NCBI GenBank assembly: GCA_032716605.1
Contig: CM064481.1
Location: 17,230,811 to 17,294,810 of the forward strand
Direction of reading: 5' to 3'
Origin: Paralithodes platypus
Taxonomy: Eukaryota > Arthropoda > Malacostraca > Decapoda > Lithodidae
DNA length: 64,000 nt
Both the position numbers and the translations under genes were made by a program. The notes beneath the pieces are model-generated. The model did no database searches and had not been told where the DNA came from. It worked only from the letters and a program-made list of their open reading frames with translations. Positions 63,272 to 64,000 of the stretch are shown here, piece by piece (position 1 is the first letter of the stretch; each line of letters begins with the position of its first letter).

Positions 63272-63636
63272 CAGTAGAACCCCGCCCATCTGGTGCTCTC
63301 AGATCCAGAAACCCAAGAGATCCAGACAGGCATTTCGATCCAGACTCATGTTTCAGCCAACCAGACTTGTCTGGATGGCTTGGGAAAAATATAAGTCAAT
63401 CCGGAAACGATGGAGACGAATACAAGTTTCCACACATATTATTTACATCCAGGGTTCGATATCCAGACTTGTATGCCAGCCATCGGATTTGTCTGGATGG
63501 CTGCAACCTAAGTCTGGTTGTTAAGTTAGATATCTGGACTCATGTTTCAGCCATCCGGACTTTCGACAGATCTGGACTTTTGGCAGATCTAGACAGGGTT
63601 CTCCCCCAATTAGTCTGGATGGGTGAGGTTTTACTG
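63272..63636. mobile_element. pogo/Tigger-like MITE, family T7 (365 bp)
   Basis: TA at 63270-63271 and 63637-63638. Ends CAGTAGAACCCCGCCCATCT and, reverse-complemented, CAGTAAAACCTCACCCATCC. The interior is full of the unit CCAGACTTGTCTGGATGG in variants. Its right end shares GACTAATTGGGGGAGA with the left end of T2, so the two families are related. Inserted in the DIRS copy 3 3' region. Confidence 0.88.
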
Positions 63637-63638
63637 TA

Positions 63639-64000
63639 GTTGCAACTATGATAGATTTCTTAAAATAAAAATTTTGAACCGTCATACCAGTTCGATCACA
63701 GCTCGTGATTTATCACAATCTCCGGCGGAAGGGGTCTTCGTGGGGCTTTGGACTATTCAGCATCCCCCCCCCCCCTTTTTCTCACCTTAACCTTAATAAT
63801 AATAGCACAGAGCCTACGAGACCTTCTGTTGTAAAGCTACACAGCTACGTTTTTGGCTTGTCCAGAGCGACCGACAGGTATCGTGTTAGGAAAGTATGGT
63901 TTGATGCCCACAATTGAGTGTTGGCAATGTCGTCTATAGAGAAATTTTGTAAAAATCTGAGAGAGACGGCCCACTTCCTGATGTCGTGGGCCCTGCCCAC
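63639..64000 (-). pseudogene. DIRS copy 3, recombinase C-terminus and 3' region, runs off the window
   Basis: Minus strand: VGRAHDIRKWAVSLRF (HxxR box), then SIDDIANTQLWASNHTFL and TRYLSVALDKP with the presumed catalytic Tyr. Closely matches 33133-33330. A run of 12 C at 63765 corresponds to the C run at 33069. The rest of the element lies beyond 64000. Confidence 0.82.

Overview
The window is almost wholly transposable-element DNA from an animal genome. The mix of families suggests an arthropod, most likely a decapod crustacean (crab, shrimp or lobster). It holds a Gmr1-like Ty3/Gypsy element, DIRS-type tyrosine-recombinase retrotransposons, CR1/L2-like LINEs with an ATTAGGTAAATA tail, other LINEs, piggyBac and pogo/Tigger-like DNA elements. 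The taxonomic placement is inference. There are no prokaryotic features and no complete host gene. The only host-gene candidate is a 131-bp exon with splice signals at 54590-54720 (minus).

Layout. 1-965 is unassigned flank ending in a 100-N gap (966-1065). 1066-18198 is a minus-strand tandem of two copies of one Ty3/Gypsy family in the order LTR-internal-LTR-internal-LTR, the middle LTR (8404-10257) being shared. The pol order is protease-integrase-RT-RNase H, the Gmr1 order, and gag carries a SCAN-like capsid and one zinc knuckle. Copy A (lower coordinates) is full of single-base insertions and a 113-bp T-rich run, which looks like unpolished long-read sequence. 18199-19950 is unassigned and has four copies of the palindrome CCCGCAAATTTGCGGG.

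19950-31440 (plus) and 32500-46490 (minus) are two DIRS-like elements facing each other tail to tail, with a third fragment at the right edge (61540-64000, minus). DIRS copy 1 is split by a 7.9-kb LINE (LINE-A), which is itself split by a 1.5-kb LINE (LINE-B) and two TA-target MITEs, one of them with a 10 x 38-bp array at its junction. DIRS copy 2 is split by LINE-D (holding a SINE-like retroposon with an AAC tail), LINE-C, a 2.8-kb foldback with arms of about 790 bp, and a MITE nested with a second MITE.

46490-55050 is a mosaic of MITEs, LINE-E, LINE-F, SINE-like units, microsatellites and the candidate exon. 55054-59128 is a complete piggyBac-like transposon with TTAA target duplications and an uninterrupted 841-codon transposase. 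It abuts a PIF/Harbinger-like long-TIR element (59132-60773), followed by LINE-D, DIRS and LINE-E fragments and a last MITE.

How they relate: target-site duplications and uninterrupted relatives inside the window give a relative insertion order. DIRS and Gypsy elements are oldest, LINEs went into them, and MITEs into those. At least seven distinct pogo/Tigger-like families (all TA targets, TIRs beginning CAG) and five or more TTAA-target elements occur. Apart from the piggyBac transposase, the LINE-B RT and the copy B gag, most coding regions are frameshifted or truncated.
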